The translations under genes and the position numbers were made by a program. The notes under the pieces were generated by a model. It ran no database searches. It saw only the letters and a list, made by a program, of their open reading frames with translations, and was not told the DNA's origin. Source: Pseudomonas sp. ATCC PTA-122608 (GTDB taxonomy: Bacteria > Pseudomonadota > Gammaproteobacteria > Pseudomonadales > Pseudomonadaceae). Taken from it: a stretch of 64,000 nucleotides of DNA. The stretch lies in NCBI RefSeq assembly GCF_001952855.1, contig NZ_LPNO01000007.1, positions 62,001-126,000 of the forward strand. Reading direction: 5' to 3'. How positions within the stretch are numbered: position 1 is the stretch's first letter; each line of letters opens with the position of its first letter. Positions 50,096 through 61,106 of the stretch are shown in pieces.

Positions 50096-51070
50096 ATGAG
50101 CCAATCCAGCGACCTTATCCAATCCGCACAACGCACCATCCGCCTCGAGCTCGAAGCCGTAGAAGGCTTGCTGGCCCATATCGACGCGGATTTCGTACGC
50201 GCATGCGAGATGATTCTGGCCAGCAAAGGCCGCGTTGTCGTGGTCGGCATGGGCAAATCCGGGCATGTTGGCAACAAGATCGCCGCCACCCTGGCGAGCA
50301 CCGGGACTACCGCTTTTTTCGTACACCCCGCCGAAGCCAGCCATGGCGACATGGGCATGATCACCCGGGACGACATCATCCTGGCACTGTCCAACTCCGG
50401 TACCACCAACGAAATCGTGACCCTGCTGCCGCTGATCAAGCGCCTGGGCATCCAGCTGATCAGCGTGACCGGCAACCCGGACTCGACGCTGGCAAAAGCC
50501 GCCGAAGTGAATTTGAACGTGCACGTTGCCCACGAGGCCTGCCCACTGAACCTGGCACCGACCTCCTCCACCACCGCTGCCCTGGTGATGGGCGACGCGC
50601 TGGCCGTGGCCTTGCTGGAAGCCCGCGGGTTTACCGCTGAAGACTTCGCATTTTCCCATCCAGGTGGCGCCCTGGGCCGTCGACTGCTGCTGAAAGTGGA
50701 AAACGTGATGCACGCCGGCGACGAGCTGCCACAAGTCGCGCGCGGCACCCTGCTTAAAGATGCCTTGATGGAAATGACCCTCAAGCGCCTGGGCATGACC
50801 GTGATTCTGGAGTCCGACGGGCGCCTGGCCGGGGTTTTCACCGACGGTGACCTGCGCCGCACCCTGGACCGCAACCTCGACATCCAGACAGCAACCATCG
50901 ACGAAGTCATGACGCCCCACGGCAAGACCGCACGCCCTGACATGCTCGCGGCCGAAGCGCTGAAGATCATGGAAGACCATAAAATTCTGGCGCTGGTGGT
51001 GGTCGATAGCGACGACCGCCCGGTAGGCGCCCTGAACATGCACGATTTGCTGCGTGCAGGAGTGATGTAA
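50096..51070 (+). CDS. kdsD: KdsD, D-arabinose 5-phosphate isomerase
   Basis: KdsD makes arabinose 5-phosphate from ribulose 5-phosphate, the first step of Kdo synthesis for LPS. The 324 residues start with a SIS domain (VVVVGMGKSGHVGNKIAATLASTG about 44-67, and ALSNSGTTNEI) and end with two CBS domains (about 205-320). I chose MSQSSDL at 50096; the longer reading from 50033 includes the promoter. It begins the kdsD-kdsC-lptC-lptA-lptB operon. Confidence 0.95.
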   Translation: MSQSSDLIQSAQRTIRLELEAVEGLLAHIDADFVRACEMILASKGRVVVVGMGKSGHVGNKIAATLASTGTTAFFVHPAEASHGDMGMITRDDIILALSNSGTTNEIVTLLPLIKRLGIQLISVTGNPDSTLAKAAEVNLNVHVAHEACPLNLAPTSSTTAALVMGDALAVALLEARGFTAEDFAFSHPGGALGRRLLLKVENVMHAGDELPQVARGTLLKDALMEMTLKRLGMTVILESDGRLAGVFTDGDLRRTLDRNLDIQTATIDEVMTPHGKTARPDMLAAEALKIMEDHKILALVVVDSDDRPVGALNMHDLLRAGVM

Positions 51071-51595
51071 ATGACCACCGACCTGTTGCAACGGGGCAAG
51101 CACATCAAGCTGGCGATTTTCGACGTCGACGGTGTGCTGACAGATGGCCGCCTGTACTTCCTGGAAGACGGCAGCGAATTCAAGACGTTCAACACCCTCG
51201 ACGGCCAGGGCATCAAGATGCTGATGGCGGCGGGCGTGCAAACCGGCATCATCAGCGGTCGCAAGACGCCAGTTGTGGAACGCCGCGCACAAAACCTGGG
51301 GATTCCTCACCTGTATCAGGGCCGCGAGGATAAACTGGTGGCTCTGGACGAGCTTCTTGGCCAACTCAACCTAAGCTATGAGCAGGTTGCCTACCTTGGT
51401 GACGACTTACCCGACCTGCCGGTGATTCGCCGGGTCGGCCTGGGCATGGCTGTGGCCAACGCGGCGGCGTTCGTTCGCGAGCATGCCCATGGTGTGACGA
51501 CAGCCCGCGGCGGCGAAGGCGCCGCCCGCGAGTTCTGCGAACTGATTCTGCGCGCCCAAGGCAGCCTCGAAGCGGCCCATGCCGCCTACCTATAG
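51071..51595 (+). CDS. kdsC: KdsC, Kdo-8-phosphate phosphatase
   Basis: KdsC is a HAD-type phosphatase that releases Kdo from Kdo-8-phosphate. The 174 residues carry the DxD motif in IFDVDGVLTDGRLYF (about 18-32), GIISGRKTPVVERRA, and the metal-site YLGDDLPDLPVI near residue 112. It begins on the base after the kdsD stop. It lacks a cap domain, as expected for the tetrameric family. Confidence 0.95.
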   Translation: MTTDLLQRGKHIKLAIFDVDGVLTDGRLYFLEDGSEFKTFNTLDGQGIKMLMAAGVQTGIISGRKTPVVERRAQNLGIPHLYQGREDKLVALDELLGQLNLSYEQVAYLGDDLPDLPVIRRVGLGMAVANAAAFVREHAHGVTTARGGEGAAREFCELILRAQGSLEAAHAAYL

Positions 51596-51603
51596 AGCGT
51601 TTT

Positions 51604-52176
51604 ATGCTGAGTAAAAAGATTCGCAATTTTCTGATATTTGCCATCATCGCCGCCGTATTTCTCGCGGTCGGTTACTGGAATATCAGCCCGGAGCGCTTCC
51701 TCGACAAGCCGGTTGCACAGGTTGACGAGAGCGCTATCGACTATTACGCCATCAACGCCCACAGCATTCAGTACCTGCCGGATGGCAAGGTTCAGTATGA
51801 AATGACCTCCGACAAGGTCGAACACTTGAAGGCATCCGAGGTCACCTTATTGACCAAGCCGGACATGAACCTGTATCGCGGTGCCGAATTTCCGTGGCAC
51901 GTCACCAGCGAACGTGGCGAAGTCAACCCGGACGGCACCCAAGTGGAATTGATTGACTCGGTTCGCGTAGCCCGTACCGACGCCAAGGATCGCGCCACCA
52001 TTATTACCAGCAGTCGCATGACCGTATTCCCACAGAAGCAATATGCGCAGACCGAGCAAGACGTTAGAATTGACGGCGCTGGCGGTGTATCGACTGGCAA
52101 GGGAATGAAAGCGTATTTGAAAGAAAGCAGGATACACCTGCTATCGAACGTAAGAGGACAGTATGAGGCTCGTTAA
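51604..52176 (+). CDS. lptC: LptC, inner-membrane component of LPS transport
   Basis: LptC receives LPS from LptBFG and passes it to LptA. The 190-residue protein has a single N-terminal anchor (IRNFLIFAIIAAVFLAVGYW, about 5-24) and a periplasmic beta-jellyroll with the LptC pattern YYAINAHSIQYLPDGKVQYEM. It overlaps lptA by 14 nt, so the two are probably coupled. Confidence 0.93.
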   Translation: MLSKKIRNFLIFAIIAAVFLAVGYWNISPERFLDKPVAQVDESAIDYYAINAHSIQYLPDGKVQYEMTSDKVEHLKASEVTLLTKPDMNLYRGAEFPWHVTSERGEVNPDGTQVELIDSVRVARTDAKDRATIITSSRMTVFPQKQYAQTEQDVRIDGAGGVSTGKGMKAYLKESRIHLLSNVRGQYEAR

Positions 52177-52735
52177 AACCCTCCCTATTTTGCTCGGCCT
52201 GGGCGCAGCACTGGGAAGCGTGAGCGCCTGGGCTCTGCCGAACGATAGCCAGCAACCGATCCACATTCAGGCTGACGATGCGCAGCTGGATGACAAGCAA
52301 GGTATCGCGACCTACACCGGCAGCGTGATCATCACCCAAGGCTCGATGAAAGTGACGGGTAATACCGTGACACTGACTCGCACCCCGGCAGGCGATATCG
52401 ACGTGGTCACTTCGGTCGGCAACCTGGCGTACTTCGAACAACTGCAGAAAGTCGGCGACCCTACTCCGGTCAAAGGCTACGGCAAGACGATCCAGTACCA
52501 CGCCCAGCAAAACCGTATCGTGCTGATCGACCAGGCCCGCGTCATCAATGACGGCAACACCACCGACGGCGAAAAAATCGTCTACGACACGGTGAAGCAG
52601 ATTGCCCAGGCCGGTCGTGCCACCGGTTCGAAAATCAGCACGCCGAAGCCGCGTATCGACATGGTTATCCAGCCGAAGCAGAAACCGGGCGCAGCCCAGC
52701 CGGCGCCGAAACCTGACGCGAAGAAGGCGAATTAA
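52163..52735 (+). CDS. lptA: LptA, periplasmic LPS-transport bridge protein
   Basis: LptA forms the periplasmic beta-jellyroll bridge for LPS. The 190 residues have a signal peptide ending near WALPN and the OstA-like core: [22 protein letters not shown] and [18 protein letters not shown] Pro/Ala/Lys-rich tail ([17 protein letters not shown]) is typical of Pseudomonas. Its stop TAA overlaps the lptB ATG. Confidence 0.95.
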   Translation: MRLVKTLPILLGLGAALGSVSAWALPNDSQQPIHIQADDAQLDDKQGIATYTGSVIITQGSMKVTGNTVTLTRTPAGDIDVVTSVGNLAYFEQLQKVGDPTPVKGYGKTIQYHAQQNRIVLIDQARVINDGNTTDGEKIVYDTVKQIAQAGRATGSKISTPKPRIDMVIQPKQKPGAAQPAPKPDAKKAN

Positions 52736-53460
52736 TGGCAACCCTGAAAGCCCAGCATCTGGCCAAGGCCTATAAAAGCCGTCAGGTCGTGCGCGATGTC
52801 AGCCTGTCGATCGACAGCGGGCAGATCGTCGGCTTGCTCGGCCCCAACGGTGCCGGCAAGACCACCTGCTTCTACATGATCGTCGGCCTGGTACAGGCCG
52901 ATCAAGGCCGCGTCCTGATCGACGACCTGGACGTAAGCCACCAGCCTATGCACGGTCGTGCACAGGCGGGTATCGGCTATCTTCCCCAGGAAGCATCGAT
53001 CTTCCGCAAGCTGTCGGTTTCCGACAACATCATGGCCATCCTCGAGACCCGCAAGGAACTCGACCGCGCCGGGCGCAAGAAAGAGCTGGAAAGCCTGCTG
53101 CAGGAATTCCACATCAACCACATTCGCGACAACCTCGGCATGAGCCTTTCCGGCGGCGAGCGTCGTCGTGTGGAAATCGCCCGCGCCCTGGCCACTGCGC
53201 CGAAGTTCATCCTGCTGGACGAACCTTTCGCCGGTGTCGACCCGATCTCGGTCGGTGACATCAAGCAGATCATCCATCACCTCAAGGCCAAGGGCATCGG
53301 TGTATTGATCACCGACCACAACGTCCGCGAGACCCTCGATATCTGCGAAACCGCGTATATCGTGAACGATGGACAGCTGATTGCCGAAGGTGACTCCGCC
53401 ACTATCCTGGCCAACGAACTGGTCAAGGAAGTGTATCTGGGTCACGAGTTCCGCCTGTAA
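52735..53460 (+). CDS. lptB: LptB, ATPase of the LPS transporter
   Basis: LptB is the ABC ATPase that extracts LPS with LptFG. The 241 residues show Walker [20 protein letters not shown] (about 34-52), the signature [17 protein letters not shown], Walker [16 protein letters not shown] and the switch His in ITDHNVRET. The protein ends VYLGHEFRL. After it the mRNA meets a long hairpin upstream of rpoN. Confidence 0.96.
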   Translation: MATLKAQHLAKAYKSRQVVRDVSLSIDSGQIVGLLGPNGAGKTTCFYMIVGLVQADQGRVLIDDLDVSHQPMHGRAQAGIGYLPQEASIFRKLSVSDNIMAILETRKELDRAGRKKELESLLQEFHINHIRDNLGMSLSGGERRRVEIARALATAPKFILLDEPFAGVDPISVGDIKQIIHHLKAKGIGVLITDHNVRETLDICETAYIVNDGQLIAEGDSATILANELVKEVYLGHEFRL

Positions 53461-53492
53461 ACACGGTGGTATCAGGCCATTCGCCATGGAGT

Positions 53493-53533
53493 GCGGTAGT
53501 CAATAAAAACCTCATTATTTTTATTGTTACCGC
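53493..53533 (+). promoter_or_regulatory. Long interrupted hairpin between lptB and rpoN
   Basis: GCGGTA (53493-53498) pairs with TACCGC (53528-53533), and CAATAAAAA (53501-53509) pairs with TTTTTATTG (53518-53526), leaving an 8-nt loop and a 2:1 internal bulge. There is no T-run after the stem. It may be a partial terminator, an operator or an mRNA structure. Confidence 0.5.
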
Positions 53534-53562
53534 GCTCTAGGCAAAGCCCCCGATATCAGGCA

Positions 53563-53568
53563 TATAAT
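53563..53568 (+). promoter_or_regulatory. Candidate -10 element upstream of rpoN
   Basis: The perfect hexamer TATAAT lies 77 nt before the rpoN ATG. No convincing -35 is found 16-18 bp upstream, so this is a weak call for a separate rpoN promoter. Confidence 0.35.
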
Positions 53569-53644
53569 TTGCTTATGTTTGGCGCTCACGCGCCCTGTCG
53601 TGGATGGCGCATTGCGCCGGCGAATAAGGTGTTAAGCCCCTGCC

Positions 53645-55138
53645 ATGAAACCATCGCTAGTCCTGAGAATGGGCCAGCAGCTGACGATGACACCTCAGCT
53701 GCAACAGGCCATCCGCCTGCTCCAATTGTCGACCCTGGACCTGCAACAGGAAATCCAGGAGGCCCTGGAGTCCAATCCGATGCTCGAACGCCAGGAAGAA
53801 GGCGACGACTTCGATAATGCAGACCCGCTGGCCGACAACATCGAGCAAAAACCCAATCCCGACGTACAGGAACCCTCCTACCAGGAAACCGCCCCCACGG
53901 TGGATAACCTTGAGGAAGGCGAATGGAACGAACGCATTCCCAACGAGCTTCCCGTGGACACCGCCTGGGAAGACGTCTACCAGACCAGCGCCAGCAGCCT
54001 GCCGAGCAACGATGATGACGAGTGGGATTTCACCACCCGCACGTCCGCCGGCGAGAGCCTGCAGAGCCATTTGCTCTGGCAACTGAACCTGGCCCCGATG
54101 TCCGACACCGATCGCCTGATCGCCGTGACCCTGATCGATTGCATCAACAATCAGGGCTACCTGGACGAGACCCTTGAGGAGATCCTCGAGGCCTTCGACC
54201 CGGAACTGGACATCGAACTGGACGAAATCGAAGCCGTCCTGCACCGCATCCAGCAATTCGAGCCAGCCGGCATCGGCGCACGCACCCTCAGCGAGTGCCT
54301 GTTGCTGCAACTGCGCCAATTGCCGGCCAAGACCCCTTGGCTCGCCGAAGCGCAGCGCCTGGTTACCGACTACATCGACCTGCTGGGCAGCCGCGACTAT
54401 AGCCAGCTGATGCGCCGTATGAAGCTCAAGGAAGATGACCTGCGCCAGATCATCGAGCTGGTGCAGAGCCTCAATCCGCGCCCGGGCTCGCAGATCGAGT
54501 CCAGCGAAGCCGAATACGTCGTGCCCGACGTCATCGTGCGCAAGGACAACGAACGCTGGTTGGTGGAGCTGAACCAGGAATCGGTGCCGCGCCTGCGGGT
54601 CAACCCGCAATACGCAGGTTTTGTACGCCGCGCCGACACCAGCGCCGACAACACCTTCATGCGCAACCAATTGCAGGAAGCCCGCTGGTTCATCAAGAGC
54701 CTGCAAAGCCGCAACGAAACCCTGATGAAAGTCGCCACCCAGATCGTCGAGCACCAGCGCGGCTTCCTGGAATACGGCGATGAGGCGATGAAGCCGCTGG
54801 TACTGCACGACATCGCCGAGGCGGTGGGCATGCACGAATCAACGATTTCCCGGGTGACCACGCAAAAATTCATGCATACCCCACGGGGTATTTATGAACT
54901 GAAATACTTTTTCTCCAGCCACGTCAGCACCTCCGAAGGCGGCGAATGCTCGTCCACGGCGATCCGCGCGATCATCAAAAAACTGGTTGCCGCGGAAAAT
55001 CAGAAAAAGCCGTTGAGTGACAGCAAGATCGCTGGTTTACTGGAGGCACAAGGCATTCAGGTCGCCCGTCGAACCGTCGCCAAGTACCGCGAGTCCCTTG
55101 GGATCGCGCCTTCCAGCGAGCGTAAACGTTTGATGTGA
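53645..55138 (+). CDS. rpoN: RpoN, RNA polymerase sigma-54 factor
   Basis: Sigma-54 directs RNA polymerase to -24/-12 promoters that need enhancer-binding activators, controlling nitrogen use, motility and more. The 497 residues show the Gln/Leu-rich region I ([23 protein letters not shown]), an acidic region II (about 55-115), the core-binding region, the HTH near 390-410 and the RpoN box ARRTVAKYR near residue 474-482. Length is normal. It heads the group hpf-ptsN-rapZ-ptsO, conserved in proteobacteria. Confidence 0.97.
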   Translation: MKPSLVLRMGQQLTMTPQLQQAIRLLQLSTLDLQQEIQEALESNPMLERQEEGDDFDNADPLADNIEQKPNPDVQEPSYQETAPTVDNLEEGEWNERIPNELPVDTAWEDVYQTSASSLPSNDDDEWDFTTRTSAGESLQSHLLWQLNLAPMSDTDRLIAVTLIDCINNQGYLDETLEEILEAFDPELDIELDEIEAVLHRIQQFEPAGIGARTLSECLLLQLRQLPAKTPWLAEAQRLVTDYIDLLGSRDYSQLMRRMKLKEDDLRQIIELVQSLNPRPGSQIESSEAEYVVPDVIVRKDNERWLVELNQESVPRLRVNPQYAGFVRRADTSADNTFMRNQLQEARWFIKSLQSRNETLMKVATQIVEHQRGFLEYGDEAMKPLVLHDIAEAVGMHESTISRVTTQKFMHTPRGIYELKYFFSSHVSTSEGGECSSTAIRAIIKKLVAAENQKKPLSDSKIAGLLEAQGIQVARRTVAKYRESLGIAPSSERKRLM

Positions 55139-55213
55139 CGGGCGGGCCATAGCGTTCCAGTGGCGGGTATTCCTACCCGTCGCTTTATGCACTGGCAACG
55201 AAGGAGAAGCTGT

Positions 55214-55519
55214 ATGCAAGTCAACATCAGTGGACACCATGTAGAAGTCACCCCTCCATTGCGCGAATACGTCGAGCTGAAGCTGAGGAAGCTTGAGGGC
55301 CATTTCGACAAGATCACCAACGTGCAGGTCATCATGAAGGTCGACAAGCTTCAGCAGAAAATCGAAGCGACACTTCAGATACCTGGTGGCGAAGTGGTCG
55401 CCAATGCCGAACATGAAGACATGTATGCATCAATCGACTTGCTCACAGACAAGCTTGACCGCCAACTTAAAAAGCATAAGGAAAAGCAGCAGAGCCTTCT
55501 TCAAGGCACTGGCCGCTAA
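55214..55519 (+). CDS. hpf: Hpf, ribosome hibernation promoting factor (short form)
   Basis: Hpf binds the 30S subunit and promotes 100S dimers in resting cells. The 101 residues match the short HPF/YhbH type: VNISGHHVEVTPPLREYVELKLRKLE and the basic C-terminus DRQLKKHKEKQQS. AAGGAG precedes the ATG. A small hairpin (CGGGTA 55164-55169 with TACCCG 55174-55179) lies between rpoN and hpf and may reduce read-through. Confidence 0.93.
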   Translation: MQVNISGHHVEVTPPLREYVELKLRKLEGHFDKITNVQVIMKVDKLQQKIEATLQIPGGEVVANAEHEDMYASIDLLTDKLDRQLKKHKEKQQSLLQGTGR

Positions 55520-55531
55520 CACTCCCCACCC

Positions 55532-55996
55532 ATGATCCGACTTGAAACCATCCTGACCCCCGGCCGTTCCCTCGTGAACGTGCCGGGCGGCAGTAAAAAG
55601 CGCGCCCTCGAACAAATTGCCAACCTGATCGGCCGCGAAGTGCCCGAAATGGATACGCAAGCTGTGTACGAGGCCCTGATTGCCCGTGAAAAGCTCGGCT
55701 CGACCGGCTTTGGCAACGGCATCGCCATTCCTCACTGCCGCCTGCAAGGCTGTGAGTCTCCAGTCAGCGCCCTGCTGCACCTGGACGCCCCTATCGATTT
55801 CGACGCCATCGACGGCGCCCCGGTTGACCTGCTGTTTGTACTGCTGGTCCCGCAAGCCGCCACCGATGCGCACCTGGAACTGCTTCGGCAGATCGCCAGC
55901 ATGCTCGACCGCAAAGAAGTACGCGACAAACTGCGCAGTGCCCCCAGCAATGAGGCGCTCTATCAGGTTGTCCTGGATGAACAAAACGGGCAGTAA
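55532..55996 (+). CDS. ptsN: PtsN (EIIA-Ntr), nitrogen phosphotransferase system protein
   Basis: PtsN is the terminal phospho-acceptor of the nitrogen PTS (PtsP-PtsO-PtsN), a regulatory chain affecting potassium and carbon/nitrogen balance. The 154 residues form one EIIA type 2 domain with the phosphorylated His68 in [11 protein letters not shown]. It follows hpf by 12 nt and precedes rapZ by 2 nt. Confidence 0.95.
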   Translation: MIRLETILTPGRSLVNVPGGSKKRALEQIANLIGREVPEMDTQAVYEALIAREKLGSTGFGNGIAIPHCRLQGCESPVSALLHLDAPIDFDAIDGAPVDLLFVLLVPQAATDAHLELLRQIASMLDRKEVRDKLRSAPSNEALYQVVLDEQNGQ

Positions 55997-55998
55997 TC

Positions 55999-56856
55999 AT
56001 GCGTTTGATCATCGTCAGCGGCCGTTCCGGCTCAGGTAAAAGCACGGCTCTCAATGTCCTTGAGGACAACGGCTTCTATTGCATCGACAACCTGCCCGCT
56101 GGCCTGCTGCCGGAACTGGCGGAACGCGCACTGATTCACACTGAGCTGGCGCAACCGCTGGTCGCCGTATCGATCGACGCCCGCAACCTGCCCAGCCACC
56201 TCACCCGCTTCCCGGAGCTGCTCGAAGAAGTGCGGGCCAAGCACATTCATTGTGATGTGCTGTACCTGGACGCCGATGAAGAGACGCTGCTCAAGCGCTT
56301 CTCCGAAACCCGTCGACGCCACCCGCTGAGCAGCCCGCATCGTTCGCTGGCCGAAGCCATTGAGGACGAGACCAAGCTGCTGGGGCCGATCATTGACCTG
56401 GCCGACCTCAAGATCAACACCACCAGCCTGAACCTGTATCAACTGCGGGATGCGATCAAGCTGCGCCTGCTGAATCAGCCGGAGCCGGGCACCGCTTTCC
56501 TGGTGGAGTCGTTTGGCTTCAAGCGCGGCATGCCGGTGGATGCCGACCTGGTGTTTGATGTGCGCTGCCTGCCCAACCCGTACTGGAAGCCGGAACTGCG
56601 CGATCAGTCCGGGCTGGACCAACCGGTGGCCGATTACCTGGCGGCGCAACCGGATGTGGAGGAAATGTTCCAGGACATCTCCAGCTACCTGCTCAAGTGG
56701 CTGCCGCGTTTTGCGGCGAGCAATCGGGCTTATGTCACCATCGCCATTGGCTGCACCGGCGGCCACCACCGTTCCGTCTACCTGACCGAACGCCTGGGCC
56801 AGGTGCTGCAACAAACCCTCAAGAACGTCCAGGTTCGCCACCGCGACCTCAGCTGA
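55999..56856 (+). CDS. rapZ: RapZ, RNase adapter and nucleotide-binding protein
   Basis: RapZ in E. coli binds the sRNA GlmZ and guides RNase E to it, tuning amino sugar synthesis. The 285-residue protein has the P-loop GRSGSGKS (residues 8-15), a Walker B-like [15 protein letters not shown], and a C-terminal domain with [19 protein letters not shown]. Whether the GlmZ role holds in Pseudomonas is not shown by sequence. Confidence 0.94.
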   Translation: MRLIIVSGRSGSGKSTALNVLEDNGFYCIDNLPAGLLPELAERALIHTELAQPLVAVSIDARNLPSHLTRFPELLEEVRAKHIHCDVLYLDADEETLLKRFSETRRRHPLSSPHRSLAEAIEDETKLLGPIIDLADLKINTTSLNLYQLRDAIKLRLLNQPEPGTAFLVESFGFKRGMPVDADLVFDVRCLPNPYWKPELRDQSGLDQPVADYLAAQPDVEEMFQDISSYLLKWLPRFAASNRAYVTIAIGCTGGHHRSVYLTERLGQVLQQTLKNVQVRHRDLS

Positions 56857-56872
56857 AAGGAACACCTCCGCG

Positions 56873-57145
56873 ATGCCCGCTCTGGAAATTGAAATCATCA
56901 ACAAGCTGGGCCTGCACGCCCGGGCCTCGGCCAAGTTCGTCGGCGTCGCCGGGCAATTCCCTTGCCAGATTCGCGCGGGACGCACCCCCGAATCCATGGT
57001 CGACGGCAAAAGCATCATGGCCATGATGATGCTGGCTGCGGGCAAGGGCACGAAGATTCATCTGAAGACCGAAGGCGAGCAAGAGCAGGAAGCGATGGAT
57101 GCGCTGGTGAAGTTGATCAATAACTACTTCGATGAAGGCGAGTAA
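56873..57145 (+). CDS. ptsO: PtsO (NPr), HPr-like nitrogen PTS carrier
   Basis: NPr carries phosphate from PtsP to PtsN. The 90 residues have the HPr fold with His15 in KLGLHARASAKFV and the regulatory serine region MVDGKSIMAMM (Ser47). AAAGGA lies before the ATG. It is the last gene of the rpoN group, convergent with the ZIP transporter gene. Confidence 0.94.
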   Translation: MPALEIEIINKLGLHARASAKFVGVAGQFPCQIRAGRTPESMVDGKSIMAMMMLAAGKGTKIHLKTEGEQEQEAMDALVKLINNYFDEGE

Positions 57146-57183
57146 ACCCGCCTTCATGTGACCGAGTGAAGCCGGATGCGGCT

Positions 57184-58077
57184 TCACCCCAATGCTGTAT
57201 CCATCACCATCATCAAGCAGAACCCGATACACAGCCCCAAGCTGGCGAGTTTGTCATGGCCATTGCGCCGCGACTCGGGAATGACTTCGTGAGTCACCAC
57301 CAGCAGCATCGCCCCCGCCGCCAGTGCCAGCCCCAACGGCAACAGCACCTCCGCCAGGCTTACCAGCCAGGCACACAGCACCGCAAACACCGGCTCTACC
57401 AAGCCTGACGCCGCGCCGATCAGGAACGCCTTGACCCGCGACATCCCTGCCCCAGCCAACACCAACGCAATCACCAGACCTTCCGGCACATCCTGCAAGG
57501 CAATGCCCATGGCCAAGCTGTCAGCGTCAGGCATACCACCGCCCGCCGAGACCCCCACCGCCATGCCTTCGGGAATGTTGTGGGCAATGATGGCGAACAC
57601 AAAGAGCCAGATGCGCGGTGGTATCACCGGATGCTCCGGACTGCCCACCAGCATTTCCGGGCTGGCGCCAGAGACCTTGCGATCCACCAGATACAACCCG
57701 AATGCGCCCAGCATGATGCCGAAACTGATCAAGCCGCTGGCGGCCCAAGGCGTCAGGCCGAGGCTTTCTGCCGCCGCGATACCCGGTACGATCAGCGAAA
57801 ACGCGGTCGCCGCCAGCATCACCCCGGCACCGAAACCGAGCAGCGTGTCATTCACCGCCAATGGCATCCGGCGAATCACCAGTACCGGCACGGCGCCCAA
57901 GGCGGTGCCAAGCGCGCAAATCGCACCACCTTGCAAGGCCCGCAGGATGCGGGGTTCCAGGTCCAGCCAGGCCAGCCCTTGGGCCACCAGCAATGCAGTT
58001 CCTGCCAATAGCAGCAGCGAGCCAAACGCATAGCGAAACATTCGCACGCTGCTGATCGCCAGTGTTTCAGTGCCCAT
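57184..58077 (-). CDS. ZIP family metal transporter
   Basis: This is an inner-membrane transporter of 297 residues with about eight helices and the ZIP family metal-site helices: AIIAHNIPEGMAVGVSAG (helix 4) and ALQDVPEGLVIALVLAG (helix 5), plus VTHEVIPES near the C-terminus. ZIP proteins import Zn, Mn or Fe. It begins 31 nt after sodA ends and is probably the last gene of the Fur-regulated operon, which makes Mn or Fe uptake more likely than Zn; this is inference. Confidence 0.89.
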   Translation of the reverse strand: MGTETLAISSVRMFRYAFGSLLLLAGTALLVAQGLAWLDLEPRILRALQGGAICALGTALGAVPVLVIRRMPLAVNDTLLGFGAGVMLAATAFSLIVPGIAAAESLGLTPWAASGLISFGIMLGAFGLYLVDRKVSGASPEMLVGSPEHPVIPPRIWLFVFAIIAHNIPEGMAVGVSAGGGMPDADSLAMGIALQDVPEGLVIALVLAGAGMSRVKAFLIGAASGLVEPVFAVLCAWLVSLAEVLLPLGLALAAGAMLLVVTHEVIPESRRNGHDKLASLGLCIGFCLMMVMDTALG

Positions 58078-58108
58078 AGTCGGCCTTAGATCTTGTTATA
58101 GAGGAGTT

Positions 58109-58720
58109 TCAGCCCAGCGCAGCCTGGTAGCGTCCGGCAACTTCCGGCCAGTTGATGACGCTGTAGAACGCGTTGATGTATTCCGGACGACGGTTCTGGT
58201 ACAGCAGGTAATAAGCGTGCTCCCAAACATCCAGGCCGAGGATCGGCGTATTGCCGTTCATCAGCGGGCTGTCCTGGTTGCCGCTGCTTTCCACCACCAG
58301 GGTCTTTTGCGGGGTAACGCTCAACCACGCCCAGCCACTGCCGAAACGGGTCAAGGCGGCTTTGGTGAACGCCTCTTTGAAGGCGTCGAAACCACCCAAC
58401 TGCTCGTCGATGGCTTTGCCCAGCGCACCGTCCGGTTTGCCGCCGCCCTTGGGCGACATAACGGCCCAGAACAACGAATGGTTGGCGTGACCGCCACCCT
58501 GGTTGATCACCGCCGCCCGGAGTTTTTCCGGCAATTGCTGCACACTGGACACCAGTTTCTCTACAGGCCAACCGGCAAACTCGGTGCCTTCGACAGCCGC
58601 GTTGAGGTTGTTGATGTAGGTCTGGTGGTGCTTGGTGTAGTGAATCTCCATGGTTTGCGCGTCGATATGCGGTTCAAGGGCATCGTAGGCGTAAGGCAGG
58701 GCCGGCAAGGTGTAGGACAT
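58109..58720 (-). CDS. sodA: SodA, manganese superoxide dismutase
   Basis: SodA dismutates superoxide in the cytoplasm. The 203 residues have the metal ligands His27 (in [12 protein letters not shown]), the His in [11 protein letters not shown], and Asp/His in [16 protein letters not shown], with Gln at the place typical of Mn enzymes, points to manganese rather than iron. The ATG at 58720 is chosen as family proteins begin MSYTLP. It lies in the fagA-fumC-orfX-sodA operon, expressed when iron is low and FeSOD cannot be filled. Confidence 0.95.
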   Translation of the reverse strand: MSYTLPALPYAYDALEPHIDAQTMEIHYTKHHQTYINNLNAAVEGTEFAGWPVEKLVSSVQQLPEKLRAAVINQGGGHANHSLFWAVMSPKGGGKPDGALGKAIDEQLGGFDAFKEAFTKAALTRFGSGWAWLSVTPQKTLVVESSGNQDSPLMNGNTPILGLDVWEHAYYLLYQNRRPEYINAFYSVINWPEVAGRYQAALG

Positions 58721-58721
58721 A

Positions 58722-59165
58722 TCAATGAGCTCCATAAAAAGGGCTGTTGCGGGTCGACGCATCCGATGGCGCCACGTTGCTGCCCAGCAGGCGGTGGGTA
58801 CGTGGGTACTCACCGTGATCGCTGATGAAATTCAGCAGTTCGACGTAGGTCTTGCTGCTCTGGCGCAATGCCGCTTCCCGCAATAGCGGGTTCAGGCGGG
58901 TGTCCTGCATGGTCTGCAACAGGCGCTGGTGAATGGCGCAGAGGTATTCCGCGCTTTCTTCCGGCTGGTTCAGGCGCAGGTGCAGGTCGGCCAGGTTGTG
59001 ATGGGAAATGACGCAAGCCGCCACCGCTTCGTCGGCGTCCGCCCAGCGCTCAAACAACACTTGAGCCAGGGCCAGGGCTTGCAGATAGGCCTCGCGGGCA
59101 TCTACCAGCTCACCCGCCATAAAGCAGCGATTGGCCCGTTCGATCGTGCGTTTCCAGTGCTCCAT
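58722..59165 (-). CDS. OrfX, conserved protein of the fumC-sodA operon
   Basis: This 147-residue helical protein ([31 protein letters not shown] start) matches the gene between fumC1 and sodM in P. aeruginosa (PA4469). The first 70 residues look like TPR-type helices; no enzyme motif is seen. It ends next to the sodA start. Function unknown, possibly a helper of iron-starvation physiology. Confidence 0.82.
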   Translation of the reverse strand: MEHWKRTIERANRCFMAGELVDAREAYLQALALAQVLFERWADADEAVAACVISHHNLADLHLRLNQPEESAEYLCAIHQRLLQTMQDTRLNPLLREAALRQSSKTYVELLNFISDHGEYPRTHRLLGSNVAPSDASTRNSPFYGAH

Positions 59166-59192
59166 GGTGAGCCTCCAAAGCAGGGTCGGTGA

Positions 59193-60561
<1,369 letters not shown>

Positions 60562-60569
<8 letters not shown>

Positions 60570-60957
60570 CGGAAGATCCTTGCACCAGGTCAGAAACAGA
60601 AATGGACGGCAGCAATTCGCAGGTCGCCAATTGCCAGGCAAAGGTCTGCCAGCGCTTGAGGCGGCAGGCACAGTGGGACAGTTTTTCCAGGTCACGCAAC
60701 GGGCGCCAGGCCTGGTCCAGGCACATGGACCGCCAGTGCCAGGGCAAGGCGATGTCGGAGGCGGTGTCGAGCAGCAAGCGGAATGAGGTTTCGCCGATAG
60801 TCCACGGGTGGGTCGCGGTGCAACAGGCGAGGTACCGGCCTTCGGCCAGGTAATGTTCGATCAGGCGGGGCTCGTCGGGATCAAGGCCGCAGCGAATCTG
60901 ACGACTCATCCAACGCCAGCTTTCCAGGTAGGGATCCTCATGCAGGACGGAACTCAT
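60562..60957 (-). CDS. fagA: FagA, Fur-associated protein
   Basis: FagA is the first gene of the iron-regulated fagA-fumC-orfX-sodA operon known from P. aeruginosa. The 131 residues are rich in Trp, Cys and Arg (CCTATHPW, SHCACRLKRW) with no signal peptide and no known domain. I chose ATG 60957; an ATG three codons upstream is possible. Role unknown; its position and Fur box imply a role in iron limitation. Confidence 0.85.
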
Positions 60958-60972
60958 GATCCACACTCACTC

Positions 60973-60991
60973 GGTAATGATATTTATTATT
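60973..60991 (-). promoter_or_regulatory. Fur box of the fagA operon
   Basis: The 19-bp site beginning GGTAATGATATTTATTA agrees at 15 of 19 positions with the Fur consensus (GATAATGATAATCATTATC). A weaker overlapping match continues to about 61008. It lies 16 nt before the fagA start, so Fur-Fe(II) should block transcription when iron is sufficient. Confidence 0.85.
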
Positions 60992-61050
60992 AAATGATAT
61001 TGAGAATCAAAACAAGAGCCTGAGCAAATCCCTCGGAATTCCAGGCACAA

Positions 61051-61088
61051 AAAAAGGCGCGCCATCCAATGGATGGCGCGCCTTTTTT
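61051..61088. terminator. Terminator after pmbA (bidirectional)
   Basis: A perfect 12-bp stem (61056-61067 with 61071-61082, 3-nt loop AAT) is followed by T6 on the plus strand and preceded by A7, giving T7 on the minus strand after pmbA. Confidence 0.93.
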
Positions 61089-61106
61089 ACAGCGTCTTTC
61101 GGCGGG

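Noticed and set aside
61056-61082. GGCGCGCC palindrome as a restriction-modification or attachment site
   Set aside because: It is the stem of a standard terminator with T-runs on both strands after pmbA.
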